Below are positions 19,322 to 27,707 of a DNA stretch of 64,000 nt, one piece after another. The DNA is from Streptomyces beigongshangae (lineage in GTDB: Bacteria; Actinomycetota; Actinomycetes; Streptomycetales; Streptomycetaceae), in the NCBI RefSeq assembly GCF_019710745.1, contig NZ_JAHKJW010000005.1, forward strand, positions 41,428-105,427, read 5' to 3'. The position numbers were made by a program, and so were the translations under genes. The notes under the pieces are model-generated. The model had not been told where the DNA came from. It saw nothing but the letters and a program-made list of their open reading frames with translations, and made no database searches. Every line of letters begins with the position of its first letter. The stretch's first letter is position 1.

Positions 19322-21760
19322 TCACTCGTTGGTGAACTCCTCGACCACCGTTGCCCCCAGTTCCCGCACGATCAGTTCGTGGCCCGACAGCGCCGACTCG
19401 TCGAGGTCGGGGTCGTCGTCCTCCGGGATGTCGTCCTCCGGGGAGATGGGAGGCGGCTCCGGAGCGGAGGGGCGGGGCGGCGGCTGATGGGCCGACGAGG
19501 GCGGCGGGCCGCCCGCGGACGCCGACTGGTTCCGGGCGGCCGGGGCGGCGGCCGGGCCGGGGGACGGGGCCGCCGGCTGCTGCGGGGCAGGACGGGGTGC
19601 GCCCTGCTGCGGCGCCGCACCACCCGGTGCGTAACCTCCGCCCCCGCCCCCACCCCCGAAACCGCCGCCGAACCCGCCGCTCTGCGCGGCCGGCGGTACC
19701 GAGCCGCCGGACGGGTCGATGACCGCCTCGATCTTCCACTGGACGTTGAACAGCTCGGACAGCGCCTGTCGCAGCACTTCCTCACTGCCGCTGCTCGCGA
19801 AGTTGTCCCGCGCGCCGACGTTGACGAAGCCGAGTTGGAGGGTGGTGCCGTCGAAGCCGGTCACCTGCGCGTTCTGGCTGAGCAGGATCCAGGTGAAGCG
19901 GCGGCGGTTCTTCACCGCCTCCAGGATGTTCGGCCAGAGGGTGCGGGGGTCCGGACCGCCGCCGGAAGGGGCGGAGAGGCCGGGCCCGGCGGAGGCAGGA
20001 GCGGAGACAGGAGCAGCGGCAGGGGCGTACGGAGGGGACGGGCGGACCCCGCCGGAACCGCCCGGGGCGGACGCGGTGGATGGTGCGCCGGACGCCCCGA
20101 ACGGGGGCTGTCCTCCGCCCGCGGGCGTCGCGGTCGGCCAGCCACCGGGCCGCCGGCCGCCGCCGACGGCTGTCGCGGTGGGCCAGGCACCGGGCGCACC
20201 ACCGGCTGCGCCACCAGCCGCACCGTCGGCCGCGGGAGCCGGGCTCGGCGCGGGCGGCTGCTCCGCGACCGGGGCATGAGCCGCCCCGTACCCCGTGTCC
20301 CCGCCAGAACCAGCAGGACCACTGGGACCACTGGGACCACTGGGACTACCGGGAGCACCGGCCCCTCCCCCGCCACCCGGCATCGCTCCGGCTGCCGTGC
20401 CCGGTCCGGCTGCCGTGCCCGGTCCGGCACCGCCCCGTACCGCGGCACGGGCCGCGGCGGGACCGCCGATGGGACCACCGGCGGGGCTGCCGGCCGGGCC
20501 CCCCTGCAGCCCCACGGGCGCACCCCCCGGATGTGCGTCGGGTCCGGGCACGTAGCCCATCGGAGGCACGGCGGGAGCACCGGCGCCCGCTCCCGTGAAG
20601 TTCACCCCGCGCTCGATCCGGTCGAGGCGGGCCATGACGGACCGCTCGTCCCCGTACGCCGCGGGCAGCAGCACCCGCGCGCAGATCAGTTCGAGCTGGA
20701 GGCGGGGCGAGGTGGCGCCCCTCATCTCCGTCAGCCCGGTGTTGACGAGGTCGGCCGCGCGGCTCAGCTCGGCGGCGCCGAACACCTCGGCCTGGGCCGT
20801 CATCCGTTCCACCACATCGGCGGGGGCGTCGATGAGTCCCTTCTCGCCGGCGTCCGGCACTGCGGCGAGGATCACGAGGTCCCGCAGCCGCTCCAGCAGG
20901 TCGGCGACGAAGCGGCGGGGGTCGTTGCCGCCCTCGATGACCCGGTCGACCACTTCGAAGGCGGCCGCACCGTCACCCGAGGCGAATGCCTCCACCACGG
21001 AGTCGAGCAGCGAGCCGTCCGTGTACCCGAGGAGGGAGGTGGCCATGGCGTACGTCACACCGTCGGCGCGGGCTCCGGCGAGGAGCTGGTCCATGACGGA
21101 CATGGAGTCACGCACGGACCCGGCGCCAGCCCGCACGACGAGCGGAAGCACCCCGTCCTCGACGGCCATGCCCTCGCGCCCGCAGACCTCGGCGAGGTAC
21201 TCCCGCAGGGTGCCGGGGGGAACGAGCCGGAACGGATAGTGGTGCGTCCGCGACCGGATCGTCCCGATGACCTTCTCGGGCTCGGTGGTGGCGAAGATGA
21301 ACTTGAGGTGCTCCGGCGGCTCCTCGACGACCTTCAGCAGCGCGTTGAAGCCGGCGGACGTGACCATGTGGGCCTCGTCGATGATGTAGATCTTGTACCG
21401 GCTGCTCGCGGGTCCGAAGAACGCCTTCTCGCGCAGGTCACGGGCGTCGTCCACGCCACCGTGGGAGGCCGCGTCGATCTCGATGACGTCGATGGAGCCG
21501 GGCCCGTTCCTGGCCAGGTCGCGACAGGATTGGCACTCTCCGCACGGGGTGGGCGTGGGCCCCTGCTCGCAGTTCAGACAGCGCGCCAGGATCCGCGCAC
21601 TGGTCGTCTTCCCGCAGCCGCGCGGCCCGCTGAACAGGTACGCGTGGTTGACCCGGTTGTTCCGCAGCGCCTGCTGCAGCGGATCGGTTACATGCTCCTG
21701 CCCGATGACCTCGGCGAACGACTCCGGGCGATAACGGCGGTACAGCGCGAGAGACGACAC
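19322..21760 (-). CDS. dnaX: DNA polymerase III subunits gamma/tau
   Basis: The 812-aa clamp-loader ATPase has SGPRGCGKTTSARI as Walker A (about 45), a four-Cys zinc site (CLNC then CGECQSC), Walker B with YIIDEAHM and the SRC-like arginine region IRSRTHH. Domain III ends near residue 370. The following 250 residues are a very Pro/Gly/Ala-rich linker with tandem GPSGP-type repeats. A tau-like C-terminal domain follows (about 620-812), ending in an acidic tail. The GTG at 21760 begins SSLALYRRYRP, the conserved start. It lies just downstream of the SRP RNA on the same strand. No obvious slippery site for gamma was seen. Confidence 0.95.
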   Translation of the reverse strand: MSSLALYRRYRPESFAEVIGQEHVTDPLQQALRNNRVNHAYLFSGPRGCGKTTSARILARCLNCEQGPTPTPCGECQSCRDLARNGPGSIDVIEIDAASHGGVDDARDLREKAFFGPASSRYKIYIIDEAHMVTSAGFNALLKVVEEPPEHLKFIFATTEPEKVIGTIRSRTHHYPFRLVPPGTLREYLAEVCGREGMAVEDGVLPLVVRAGAGSVRDSMSVMDQLLAGARADGVTYAMATSLLGYTDGSLLDSVVEAFASGDGAAAFEVVDRVIEGGNDPRRFVADLLERLRDLVILAAVPDAGEKGLIDAPADVVERMTAQAEVFGAAELSRAADLVNTGLTEMRGATSPRLQLELICARVLLPAAYGDERSVMARLDRIERGVNFTGAGAGAPAVPPMGYVPGPDAHPGGAPVGLQGGPAGSPAGGPIGGPAAARAAVRGGAGPGTAAGPGTAAGAMPGGGGGAGAPGSPSGPSGPSGPAGSGGDTGYGAAHAPVAEQPPAPSPAPAADGAAGGAAGGAPGAWPTATAVGGGRRPGGWPTATPAGGGQPPFGASGAPSTASAPGGSGGVRPSPPYAPAAAPVSAPASAGPGLSAPSGGGPDPRTLWPNILEAVKNRRRFTWILLSQNAQVTGFDGTTLQLGFVNVGARDNFASSGSEEVLRQALSELFNVQWKIEAVIDPSGGSVPPAAQSGGFGGGFGGGGGGGGYAPGGAAPQQGAPRPAPQQPAAPSPGPAAAPAARNQSASAGGPPPSSAHQPPPRPSAPEPPPISPEDDIPEDDDPDLDESALSGHELIVRELGATVVEEFTNE

Positions 21761-21906
21761 ACGTACGAGGTTATAGGCGCCCACTGACAACGAGGACCGC
21801 CCGCCGCACGTCCCCGCCCACCGCCACAGGACCACCGCCCGGGCCCGCGCGTGGCGCCTCGCCCCGGCCGGCGCCCCACGGCCTCGCAGCCCCGCACACG
21901 CAAGCG

Positions 21907-21990
21907 CCCCCCACGCACCCGCCAGAGCCAACCTACCCTTGCTGCCTTCCGGCCCTGGGGGAGTTCAGTCAGATAGCGCCACGTGAGGGG
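21907..21990 (-). ncRNA. ffs: Signal recognition particle RNA, small (4.5S) type
   Basis: On the minus strand, the conserved apical domain GGGCCGGAAGGCAGCAAGGG occurs within a long helix whose ends CCCCTCACG and CGTGGGGGG pair. That gives a compact RNA of about 84 nt, the small SRP RNA of Streptomyces, which binds Ffh. Ends are estimated from pairing. Confidence 0.92.
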
Positions 21991-22066
21991 CTGCGCACAC
22001 AGTACCCGATCCGGGCGGGGGGAACGAGTTCGCGAGCACTGCTCAACGTCTTGTATTGTTTGCCCC

Positions 22067-22154
22067 GGAGGATTCGCCTAGTGGCCTAGGGCGCACGCTT
22101 GGAAAGCGTGTTGGGGGCAACCCCTCACGAGTTCGAATCTCGTATCCTCCGCCA
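22067..22154 (+). tRNA. tRNA-Ser (anticodon GGA), AICE integration target
   Basis: GGAGGAT (22067-22073) pairs with ATCCTCC, followed by G and encoded CCA. The loop TTGGAAA gives anticodon GGA, and the long variable arm (TTGGGGGCAACCCC) is typical of tRNA-Ser. From the anticodon loop onwards (22099) the gene is part of attL, so the element's DNA restores an intact tRNA. Confidence 0.97.
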
Positions 22155-22170
22155 GTGCCTCACCGGGCAC
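22099..22170. repeat. attL, 72-bp direct repeat
   Basis: Identical to 36475-36546. It begins in the tRNA-Ser anticodon loop and ends 16 bp beyond the encoded CCA. Confidence 0.95.
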
Positions 22171-22173
22171 GAT

Positions 22174-22211
22174 GTCGAAGGGCCCCACCGTTCGCGGTGG
22201 GGCCCTTCGAC
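22174..22211 (+). terminator. tRNA-Ser terminator supplied by the element
   Basis: GTCGAAGGGCCCCACCG, loop TTCG, then the exact complement. It closely mirrors the hairpin at 36551-36588 outside attR, with paired differences in the stem. Confidence 0.85.
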
Positions 22212-22216
22212 GGTTC

Positions 22217-23494
22217 TCAGCTCTCGTTGTCCTGGTTTTTGTCCACAGCGGGTTCCGCGGGCCCCCAGATGGCATCGGCGATCTTCCGGGCGACGTCTTT
22301 GAGCATGGCGTCCGGCACGTGCAGATAACGCGCCCGCATCCGTGCGGAGGTGCCCGGCTCCCACCCCATGATCTGGTCGATGACCCGGGCCGGGACCCCG
22401 AGCAGCATGAGCACGGTGGCCGCGGTATGCCGTGCGTCGTGCAACCGGCCGTCCCGCACCTGCGCGTCCGCCAAGAGCCGCTTCCAGTCGTGATAGTCCG
22501 TGTTCGGGCTCAGCGGGCCGCCCAGCGCCCTGGTGAACACGTAGTCCGACTCGATCCACAGGTTGCCCGCGGTCTTGCGCTCGCGCGCCTGTACCTCGGC
22601 ATGCGTGCGGAGCATGGCGACCAGCGGGCTCGGCAGGGGCACCGCGCGGCGGCCGGCGCGGGATTTCGTGTTCTTGGTCTCACGCCGGACCTGCTTCCGG
22701 CTCGGGCAGTACCCCGCCTTCCGGCCACACGGCGAGGCTTCCGGGCACCCGTGCTCGTAGCGAGGACGCAGACGGTTGCGGCGCAGTTTGAGGTACTCGT
22801 TGTCCAGGTCGACGTCAGACCAGCGCAGTCCGAGCGTCTCACCCTGTCGCAGACCGAGCGCGAGCGCGAGCATCCAGCGGGCGCTGTTCCGGCGCTTGTT
22901 CACCTCGATCAGCAGACTCTGCACCTCATCCAGCGAGTAGGGCTCCACCTCGTCCTCCGCCTCTTCCATCCGCGGCGGCTTGGCCAGCGCGGCGGCATTC
23001 TTCGCCACGTGGCCGCGCCGTGCCGCTTCTCCAAGGGCGGTCCGGATGGTGCGGTGGGCCTGGTGAGCCGTGCCAGCCTTGCTCCCGCTCTTCTGCATCC
23101 GGCGGTACAGGCTTTCCAGGTGCTCGGGCTCCAAGCGGTCGATGCGGTGCTTGCCGACACCGGGCACGAGATGCACGCGCACGGCCACCTCGTAGCCGTC
23201 GTAGGTGTTCTCGCTCACGGTCGGTTTGGCGATGTTCTCGACCCAGTGCCACAGCCACTTGTCGACCGTCCACGGCTTGCCGGGTTGTTGCGCTGAACCT
23301 TCGTCGCGCTGCTTCTCCAGCTTGCGAACCTCGTCCACCAATTCCTTGCGCGTCAGGCGCGTCAGGTGTCGGCGGTAGGGCGTCCCGTCGTCTTTGTAGC
23401 CCATCGGGACCCGAGCGTGCCAACGCTCGTCTTTCCCGAAGTAGATGGCGGATTCGCCGTTGGCGCGGCGGGTGCGCTTCTTCTCTTCTGCCAC
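22217..23494 (-). CDS. int: Tyrosine site-specific integrase
   Basis: A 425-aa phage-type recombinase that integrates and, with Xis, excises the element at tRNA-Ser. It has an N-terminal arm-binding segment, a SAM-like core-binding domain (about 75-180) and a catalytic domain with Arg in GLRQGETLGLRWSDVD, HDARHTAATVLMLLGV, and Tyr in RARYLHV. A Cys-rich insert (CPEASPCGRKAGYCPS) sits between the first Arg and the HxxR box; such inserts occur in several Streptomyces integrases. The GTG at 23494 has AGGAG 7-8 nt upstream. The stop is 46 bp from attL. Confidence 0.95.
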   Translation of the reverse strand: MAEEKKRTRRANGESAIYFGKDERWHARVPMGYKDDGTPYRRHLTRLTRKELVDEVRKLEKQRDEGSAQQPGKPWTVDKWLWHWVENIAKPTVSENTYDGYEVAVRVHLVPGVGKHRIDRLEPEHLESLYRRMQKSGSKAGTAHQAHRTIRTALGEAARRGHVAKNAAALAKPPRMEEAEDEVEPYSLDEVQSLLIEVNKRRNSARWMLALALGLRQGETLGLRWSDVDLDNEYLKLRRNRLRPRYEHGCPEASPCGRKAGYCPSRKQVRRETKNTKSRAGRRAVPLPSPLVAMLRTHAEVQARERKTAGNLWIESDYVFTRALGGPLSPNTDYHDWKRLLADAQVRDGRLHDARHTAATVLMLLGVPARVIDQIMGWEPGTSARMRARYLHVPDAMLKDVARKIADAIWGPAEPAVDKNQDNES

Positions 23495-23573
23495 AGCCAG
23501 ACTCCTGTTTTTGGGTACCGAGATCCGGGCGGCGGACTGTCCTGCCCGGGGCAGTCCGCCGCCCGGGGTGCGG

Positions 23574-23792
23574 TCAAGCGGCTCGTTGGGCCGCACGTTG
23601 ACGGGCGACGTATTCGGCGGGCGCATCCGCGGGGACGCGCCGGAGCCGGCCGACGGGAATGGACTCCAGCTCTCCGGAGCGGATGAGCTGGTAGCAGAAG
23701 GTGCGGCCGACTCGAAGGCGACGGGCCGCCTCTTCAACGGTCAGCAGCACGAGGGTGGGGTCGAATGCGTCGGCGGGACGGGCCGTTTCCAT
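23574..23792 (-). CDS. xis: Excisionase, MerR-like HTH (Xis)
   Basis: A 72-aa protein with the helix-turn-helix pattern LTVEEAARRLRVGRTFCYQLIRSGELESIPVG seen in AICE excisionases, which bend DNA at att sites to favour excision. The ATG at 23792 follows AAGGAG. It lies 79 bp upstream of int on the same strand, and the repeat-rich spacer towards the DUF3631 gene lies immediately upstream. Confidence 0.9.
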   Translation of the reverse strand: METARPADAFDPTLVLLTVEEAARRLRVGRTFCYQLIRSGELESIPVGRLRRVPADAPAEYVARQRAAQRAA

Positions 23793-23855
23793 TCGGTTGT
23801 TGCTCCTTCGTCGCGAGGGGAGGAGCGGGGGCCCGTCGGCCCCCTTCTGGGGTAT

Positions 23856-24103
23856 CCGCCACGTCCGCCACGCCGCCACATCGCAGGTCAGAGCCTTGAT
23901 CGTGTGGCGGATAGCGTTTTTGTGGCGGATGGGTGCCGCCACACCCGTCAGGTGTGGCGGCTTGCAGAGCTGCCGGTCTGGTCAGCCGGTGAGGATCGGC
24001 TGTGTGGCGGTTTCCGCAGACGTGTGGCGGATGGCTGTGGCGGTATCCGCCACGGATGCACCCCCGCTGACCTGGGGTGTGGCGGACGTGGCGGACGTGG
24101 CGG
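23856..24103. repeat. Iteron cluster: 14 copies of GTGGCGG in 248 bp
   Basis: Nine direct copies start at 23904, 23922, 23954, 24004, 24024, 24037, 24079, 24088 and 24097, and five inverted copies (CCGCCAC) at 23856, 23865, 23873, 23936 and 24047. The fuller unit is (T)GTGGCGGAT. The cluster covers the 189-bp spacer before xis and the last 120 bp of the DUF3631 gene. A replication origin or a recombination-control site is inferred. Confidence 0.85.
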
Positions 24104-25226
24104 ATTCTCCGGGGGACGGGGAGCAGTACCGGATCCAGGCGTCCGTGAGGTCTTCCGCGTAGTAGCCCTTAGGGAAGCCGGAGGGGGTGCGGATGCCGCG
24201 CGGTTTGATCGGCTTGTTGGCCGGGGTGACGTACTGCCCGAGCAGCCGGGCGAGGGTGCGGGAGTTGATCGGCTTGTCGTCCAGGTCGCCCCATGGGGCG
24301 TCGTCCATGCGGAGCAGGCATTCGATGATCGCGGCGGTGGGCATCCGGTCGTCACCGCAGAACACCTTGTCGCGCAGGTCGGTCAGCAGCCGGACCCCGA
24401 GGGAGGCTTCGTCGTTGTCGTGGGACGCGCTGATCAGTTCCAGGCAGGCGGTACGGGCCCGTACGGGCCAGTCCCCGCCGGCTGCGTCCGCGACTGCGAG
24501 CAGGGGTTCCCAGACGTCGGCGGGCCGGTCGGAGACTCCTTCAGGCAGTTCGGGCCACGCTTCCGCGACCTGGTCGCGGACGGTGTCGGCCCACTTGGCG
24601 AGGCGGTCACGCAGGGCGTGGCCCTGCTTCTCGTGGGTGCGCTGCCGGTAGGGCTCCACTTTCTCGTTCGGTGCGCGCTTGCGCATGCGGACGATGACCG
24701 AGCGGGTCAGCACGGTGTCCGGCAGAGAGCCGATACCTGCCATGGCCACGGCGCAGTAGGAGTTGAAGATCTGCGCTGTCTGGTTGGAGCCGTCCCCGAC
24801 GCAGCGCAGGGCGCCGCCGATGCGCCGGTAGCCGGCGTTCAGGAATCCGCGCAGGGCCTCATCCGCCCCTGCTTTGGGGCCAAAGATGGTGTCCACCTCG
24901 TCGAACAGGACGGTGGGCAGTCCCTCGGCTGAGTCGACCAGCCGGTAGAGGGCGTTGGCGGATGCGGACACCGTGGCGACCGGTCGGGGGGTCAGGGTCT
25001 CCACGATCTCCAGGGCCCGCGACTTGCCCGATCCCGGCTCCGGGGACAGGAACGCGATGCGGGGCGTGGTCTCGAAGCAGTCGATCAGGTGGGCGTGTCC
25101 GTCCCACAGTGCGACCGCGACGTACGCGGCTGCGGTGGGGAAGATGTTGAACCGGCGGTGGAAGGCTTCCACCTCGTCCAGCAGCGCGGCGCCGTCGATG
25201 GACGGTGCGGGGGTGGTGGCGGTCAT
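23982..25226 (-). CDS. DUF3631 P-loop ATPase, AICE replication module
   Basis: A 414-aa protein. Residues about 40-260 carry a P-loop (LSPEPGSGKSRALEI) and Walker B (TVLFDEVDTIFG), then the DUF3631 region (about 190-370) found next to primase-type replication genes in AICEs and phages. It is likely the helicase/loader partner of the primase-polymerase encoded just upstream. The ATG at 25226 overlaps the preceding stop (ATGA). The last 35 residues (ATSATSAT and so on) are encoded by the iteron repeats and are probably not structured. Confidence 0.85.
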   Translation of the reverse strand: MTATTPAPSIDGAALLDEVEAFHRRFNIFPTAAAYVAVALWDGHAHLIDCFETTPRIAFLSPEPGSGKSRALEIVETLTPRPVATVSASANALYRLVDSAEGLPTVLFDEVDTIFGPKAGADEALRGFLNAGYRRIGGALRCVGDGSNQTAQIFNSYCAVAMAGIGSLPDTVLTRSVIVRMRKRAPNEKVEPYRQRTHEKQGHALRDRLAKWADTVRDQVAEAWPELPEGVSDRPADVWEPLLAVADAAGGDWPVRARTACLELISASHDNDEASLGVRLLTDLRDKVFCGDDRMPTAAIIECLLRMDDAPWGDLDDKPINSRTLARLLGQYVTPANKPIKPRGIRTPSGFPKGYYAEDLTDAWIRYCSPSPGESATSATSATPQVSGGASVADTATAIRHTSAETATQPILTG

Positions 25227-25567
25227 GCGGCGGCCCTCCCTTCCTGTGCGGGGGTGTCGTGCAGGCAGATGCCGACGATCACGCGGGTGGTGAGTGCGGT
25301 GACGGCAGCGCGGCCCCGGGCGCGCTCGTGGTGCCCGCAGGCACAGAGCCAGTCGGCCACGGGCGGGCGGGTGAACCGCACCCGCAATCCCGGGCAGATG
25401 CCGGAGACAGCGACCGCCTCCGGATCAAGGACAAGAGCAGTGCGGACGCCTTCGGCGGCGACCTTCGGCGCGCCACGGCCGGTCGCGGGTGCGGCAGGTT
25501 CGGCGGGGCCGGACCCGGTGGGGGTACCGGGGATGCTTTTCAAGAGGGGGTCGGGGTGGCTGGTCAT
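25223..25567 (-). CDS. Small Cys/His protein of the replication operon
   Basis: A 114-aa protein I cannot assign. The N-terminal half is Pro/Gly-rich and the C-terminal half contains WLCACGHHERARG, a possible metal-binding knuckle, then a hydrophobic strand. ATGA overlaps join it to the primase-polymerase gene before it and the DUF3631 gene after it, so it is probably made with them and may assist replication. Confidence 0.7.
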   Translation of the reverse strand: MTSHPDPLLKSIPGTPTGSGPAEPAAPATGRGAPKVAAEGVRTALVLDPEAVAVSGICPGLRVRFTRPPVADWLCACGHHERARGRAAVTALTTRVIVGICLHDTPAQEGRAAA

Positions 25568-26466
25568 GCTGCCGTCCTCGGGCGGCAGGTACGGATGGAC
25601 CAGTCGAGTGCGCTGCGGATCGTGGTCCTGCACTCGGCCGCGGTGAGTCCGGCAGCCTCTCCCTCCCCTTGAAATGCGTCTTCGACCACGTGGCGGGGGA
25701 TGTCGCCCCATGCGACGAAGCGGCCCAGGGCGCGTGCGCTCTCCAGCAGCCGGACGTTACGCGTGCCCTCCGGCGCCTGCCGCACGTTCCTGCGCCCCCA
25801 GGTGAGGGCGGCTTCGGCGGCCCGCCCCGTGCGCGCCACTGTCGGCGTGAGCGGGGGTGGGGTGGACGGGTGCGGCGGGATGAGCAGGGCGAGCAGTCCC
25901 GGGGGCAGAGAGTTGATCAGCGCGGGGCCCGCGACCTCGTACGTCCGGCTGCCGATGGTGCTGCCGGCTGCGACGACGTAGCCGCCCCATGCGCGGGTGT
26001 CGACCAGTGGGGCGAGGGTCCCTGCGGTGTTGTGGAGGCGTACCGCGGCGGGGGCGGTGAAGTACAGGTGTTGTCCGCCGCTCGCGGTCCGGATCGTGCG
26101 GGTGCGGGGGACGGACTGCCCGGTGCGCTCGCAGAGCGCCTCAAAGGTCGCCGCGCCGTCAGGCGCGTCCGCACTGCCGTTGCCGTTGTTCTGGTTCTTG
26201 GGCTTGTCCAGGTCGATGACGACCAGCCCGGAGGGGCCGGTGGCGATGCCGACGTTGAACGGCGCCTGTGACCAGGCCGCGCGGATGCGCTCGGGGTCGG
26301 TGGTGGCGCGCTGTTCCCACTTGCGGTGCCCGCTCGCGCACGGGCCGGTGCGGGGGCATGCCGTCTCGCTGTGCAGCGCGGGCCGCTTCGTGCCGGGGCG
26401 CAGCGGGAAGACGGGCCAGCCGCGTGCCGCGGCGCTCAGTGCTGCGTTCAGCAGGGTCGCATTCAT
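25564..26466 (-). CDS. Primase-polymerase (bifunctional DNA primase/polymerase, AEP type)
   Basis: A 300-aa archaeo-eukaryotic-type primase. Motifs in order are WPVFPLRPGTKRPA (about 17-30), TGPSGLVVIDLDKP with the metal-binding Asp pair, TASGGQHLYFTAP, and VDTRAWGGYVVAAGS. These are the marks of Prim-Pol proteins that replace RepSA in one group of AICEs. It would prime and initiate replication of the excised element. ATGA overlaps couple it to the methyltransferase upstream and the small Cys/His protein downstream. Confidence 0.9.
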   Translation of the reverse strand: MNATLLNAALSAAARGWPVFPLRPGTKRPALHSETACPRTGPCASGHRKWEQRATTDPERIRAAWSQAPFNVGIATGPSGLVVIDLDKPKNQNNGNGSADAPDGAATFEALCERTGQSVPRTRTIRTASGGQHLYFTAPAAVRLHNTAGTLAPLVDTRAWGGYVVAAGSTIGSRTYEVAGPALINSLPPGLLALLIPPHPSTPPPLTPTVARTGRAAEAALTWGRRNVRQAPEGTRNVRLLESARALGRFVAWGDIPRHVVEDAFQGEGEAAGLTAAECRTTIRSALDWSIRTCRPRTAA

Positions 26467-27155
26467 GCCGCCACCTCCAGGACCGGAGTGAGCACGGCGA
26501 GCGCGGCGCGGCCGATGAACTCGCTATAGGCGGGCGGGATGCACTCGCGGATGCCCTCTCGGGTCATCCACGGCACGCCCATGACGCGGCGGGCGAGGGG
26601 GACGCCGGAGAAGTTGCCGACGAACTGCCCGAAGTGGCCGGGCGGGACGGGGCGGCCCATCTTCGCCTGAGGCACCGTGTGGGCGGGGTGCGGGAGCTGT
26701 TCGAGGATGAAGCCCCCGCCGGGTTCGAAGTACCGGTGCCGGTAGGTCTCCACACCGAACATCGGCCCGCACAGCATCACGGGTTCACGGAGCTTGGGCA
26801 GCGCCCCGCGTACGTTCTCGATCACCCACGGTCGCCCGGTCGTCTCCAGGGCGGCGCGGGTGGGGTCGATCAGGTCGGGGTGGGTGTTGCCGTGCAGGCG
26901 CTGGCAGTCGCTGTCGAGCTGGCACGGGGGTGAGGCGTGGATGAAGTCGAATTCGGCTCCGTGCTCGCGGATGAAGTCGACCGCGTCGCCCTGGATGAAC
27001 CGGAAGGGGTAGAGCGGTTGCGGGTCGATGTCGATGCCGGTCACGTCGAATCCGGCGTGGTCGTAGCCCTTGCCGGCTCCGCCCTGGCGGCAGAACGCAT
27101 CCAGCAGCCGCGGCCGGGGGCCGCGCACTCGCCGGATCATGGTCGGTTGGGTCAT
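26463..27155 (-). CDS. DNA (cytosine-5) methyltransferase-like protein, short
   Basis: A 230-aa SAM-dependent methyltransferase of the kind found in actinophages. LLDAFCRQGGAGKGYDHAGF resembles motif I, ITGIDID-like VTGIDIDPQP motif II, HASPPCQ the catalytic Pro-Cys motif IV, and PWVIENV motif VI. It is much shorter than restriction-linked enzymes and lacks a clear target-recognition domain. No restriction nuclease gene is adjacent, so a protective or replication-timing role is likelier than restriction. It heads the coupled replication operon, and its stop overlaps the primase-polymerase start. Confidence 0.8.
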   Translation of the reverse strand: MTQPTMIRRVRGPRPRLLDAFCRQGGAGKGYDHAGFDVTGIDIDPQPLYPFRFIQGDAVDFIREHGAEFDFIHASPPCQLDSDCQRLHGNTHPDLIDPTRAALETTGRPWVIENVRGALPKLREPVMLCGPMFGVETYRHRYFEPGGGFILEQLPHPAHTVPQAKMGRPVPPGHFGQFVGNFSGVPLARRVMGVPWMTREGIRECIPPAYSEFIGRAALAVLTPVLEVAA

Positions 27156-27245
27156 TCTGGAGGTCTCCAGTTCCTGTGATGGGTGCTGGCTGGCAAGGGC
27201 GGCCCCGCGGCTTTGGCGAGACGATGGGGGCCGCCCTTGGCGTAG

Positions 27246-27689
27246 TTAGCTGTAGAACTTGTTCCGCTTGATCACGGCTTTGCGGATGTTGACCGTGGTC
27301 CCGCCGCGGCGGCTGCTCGTGCCGAGGATCTGGACTGCGATCCATCCGCCGAAGATGACCGCGGCCAGAGTGATCAGTTGGGTGATGAGCGCGGTGAGCG
27401 CGGCGATGAACGTCGTCAGGAGCACGAGCCCGCCGCACACGGCGCCGAACCCGATCCCTCCGAGCGCGATGTTCACCGCCGTGCGCGATACGGCCGGTTT
27501 GACGGCAGGGGGTTCGGGCTTGGCCGGCTCTATGGCGTAGCCGGTGACGACTCGCCCGTCGGGCAGGACCACGGACGCCACCGACGAAACGGGGGCCGGC
27601 TGCGCGGGCACGAGCGGCATCGGGTGGGTGGGGGTGAGCGGGGTGGGGTGGTGGACTTCCACGGCCGTAGGCCGTTGCGGGGTGCTCAT
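27246..27689 (-). CDS. Small membrane protein, Spd-like
   Basis: A 147-aa protein with a Pro-rich N-terminal 60 residues, two membrane segments (about 75-95 and 100-122) and a basic C-terminus (RRGGTTVNIRKAVIKRNKFYS). Similar small membrane proteins sit beside traB in Streptomyces plasmids and help mycelial spread. The specific family is not certain. GAGGGAG precedes the ATG at 27689. The gene lies directly beyond the repeat cluster 3' of traB. Confidence 0.65.
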   Translation of the reverse strand: MSTPQRPTAVEVHHPTPLTPTHPMPLVPAQPAPVSSVASVVLPDGRVVTGYAIEPAKPEPPAVKPAVSRTAVNIALGGIGFGAVCGGLVLLTTFIAALTALITQLITLAAVIFGGWIAVQILGTSSRRGGTTVNIRKAVIKRNKFYS

Positions 27690-27707
27690 CGGGCTCCCTC
27701 GGGTGCG

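Noticed and set aside
19205..21787. Plus-strand frame of 860 codons opposite dnaX
   Set aside because: It has no protein-like domains, and dnaX is certain.
23856..24103. GTGGCGG cluster as a CRISPR array
   Set aside because: The units are 7-10 bp, occur in both orientations and have irregular spacing. No cas genes are present.
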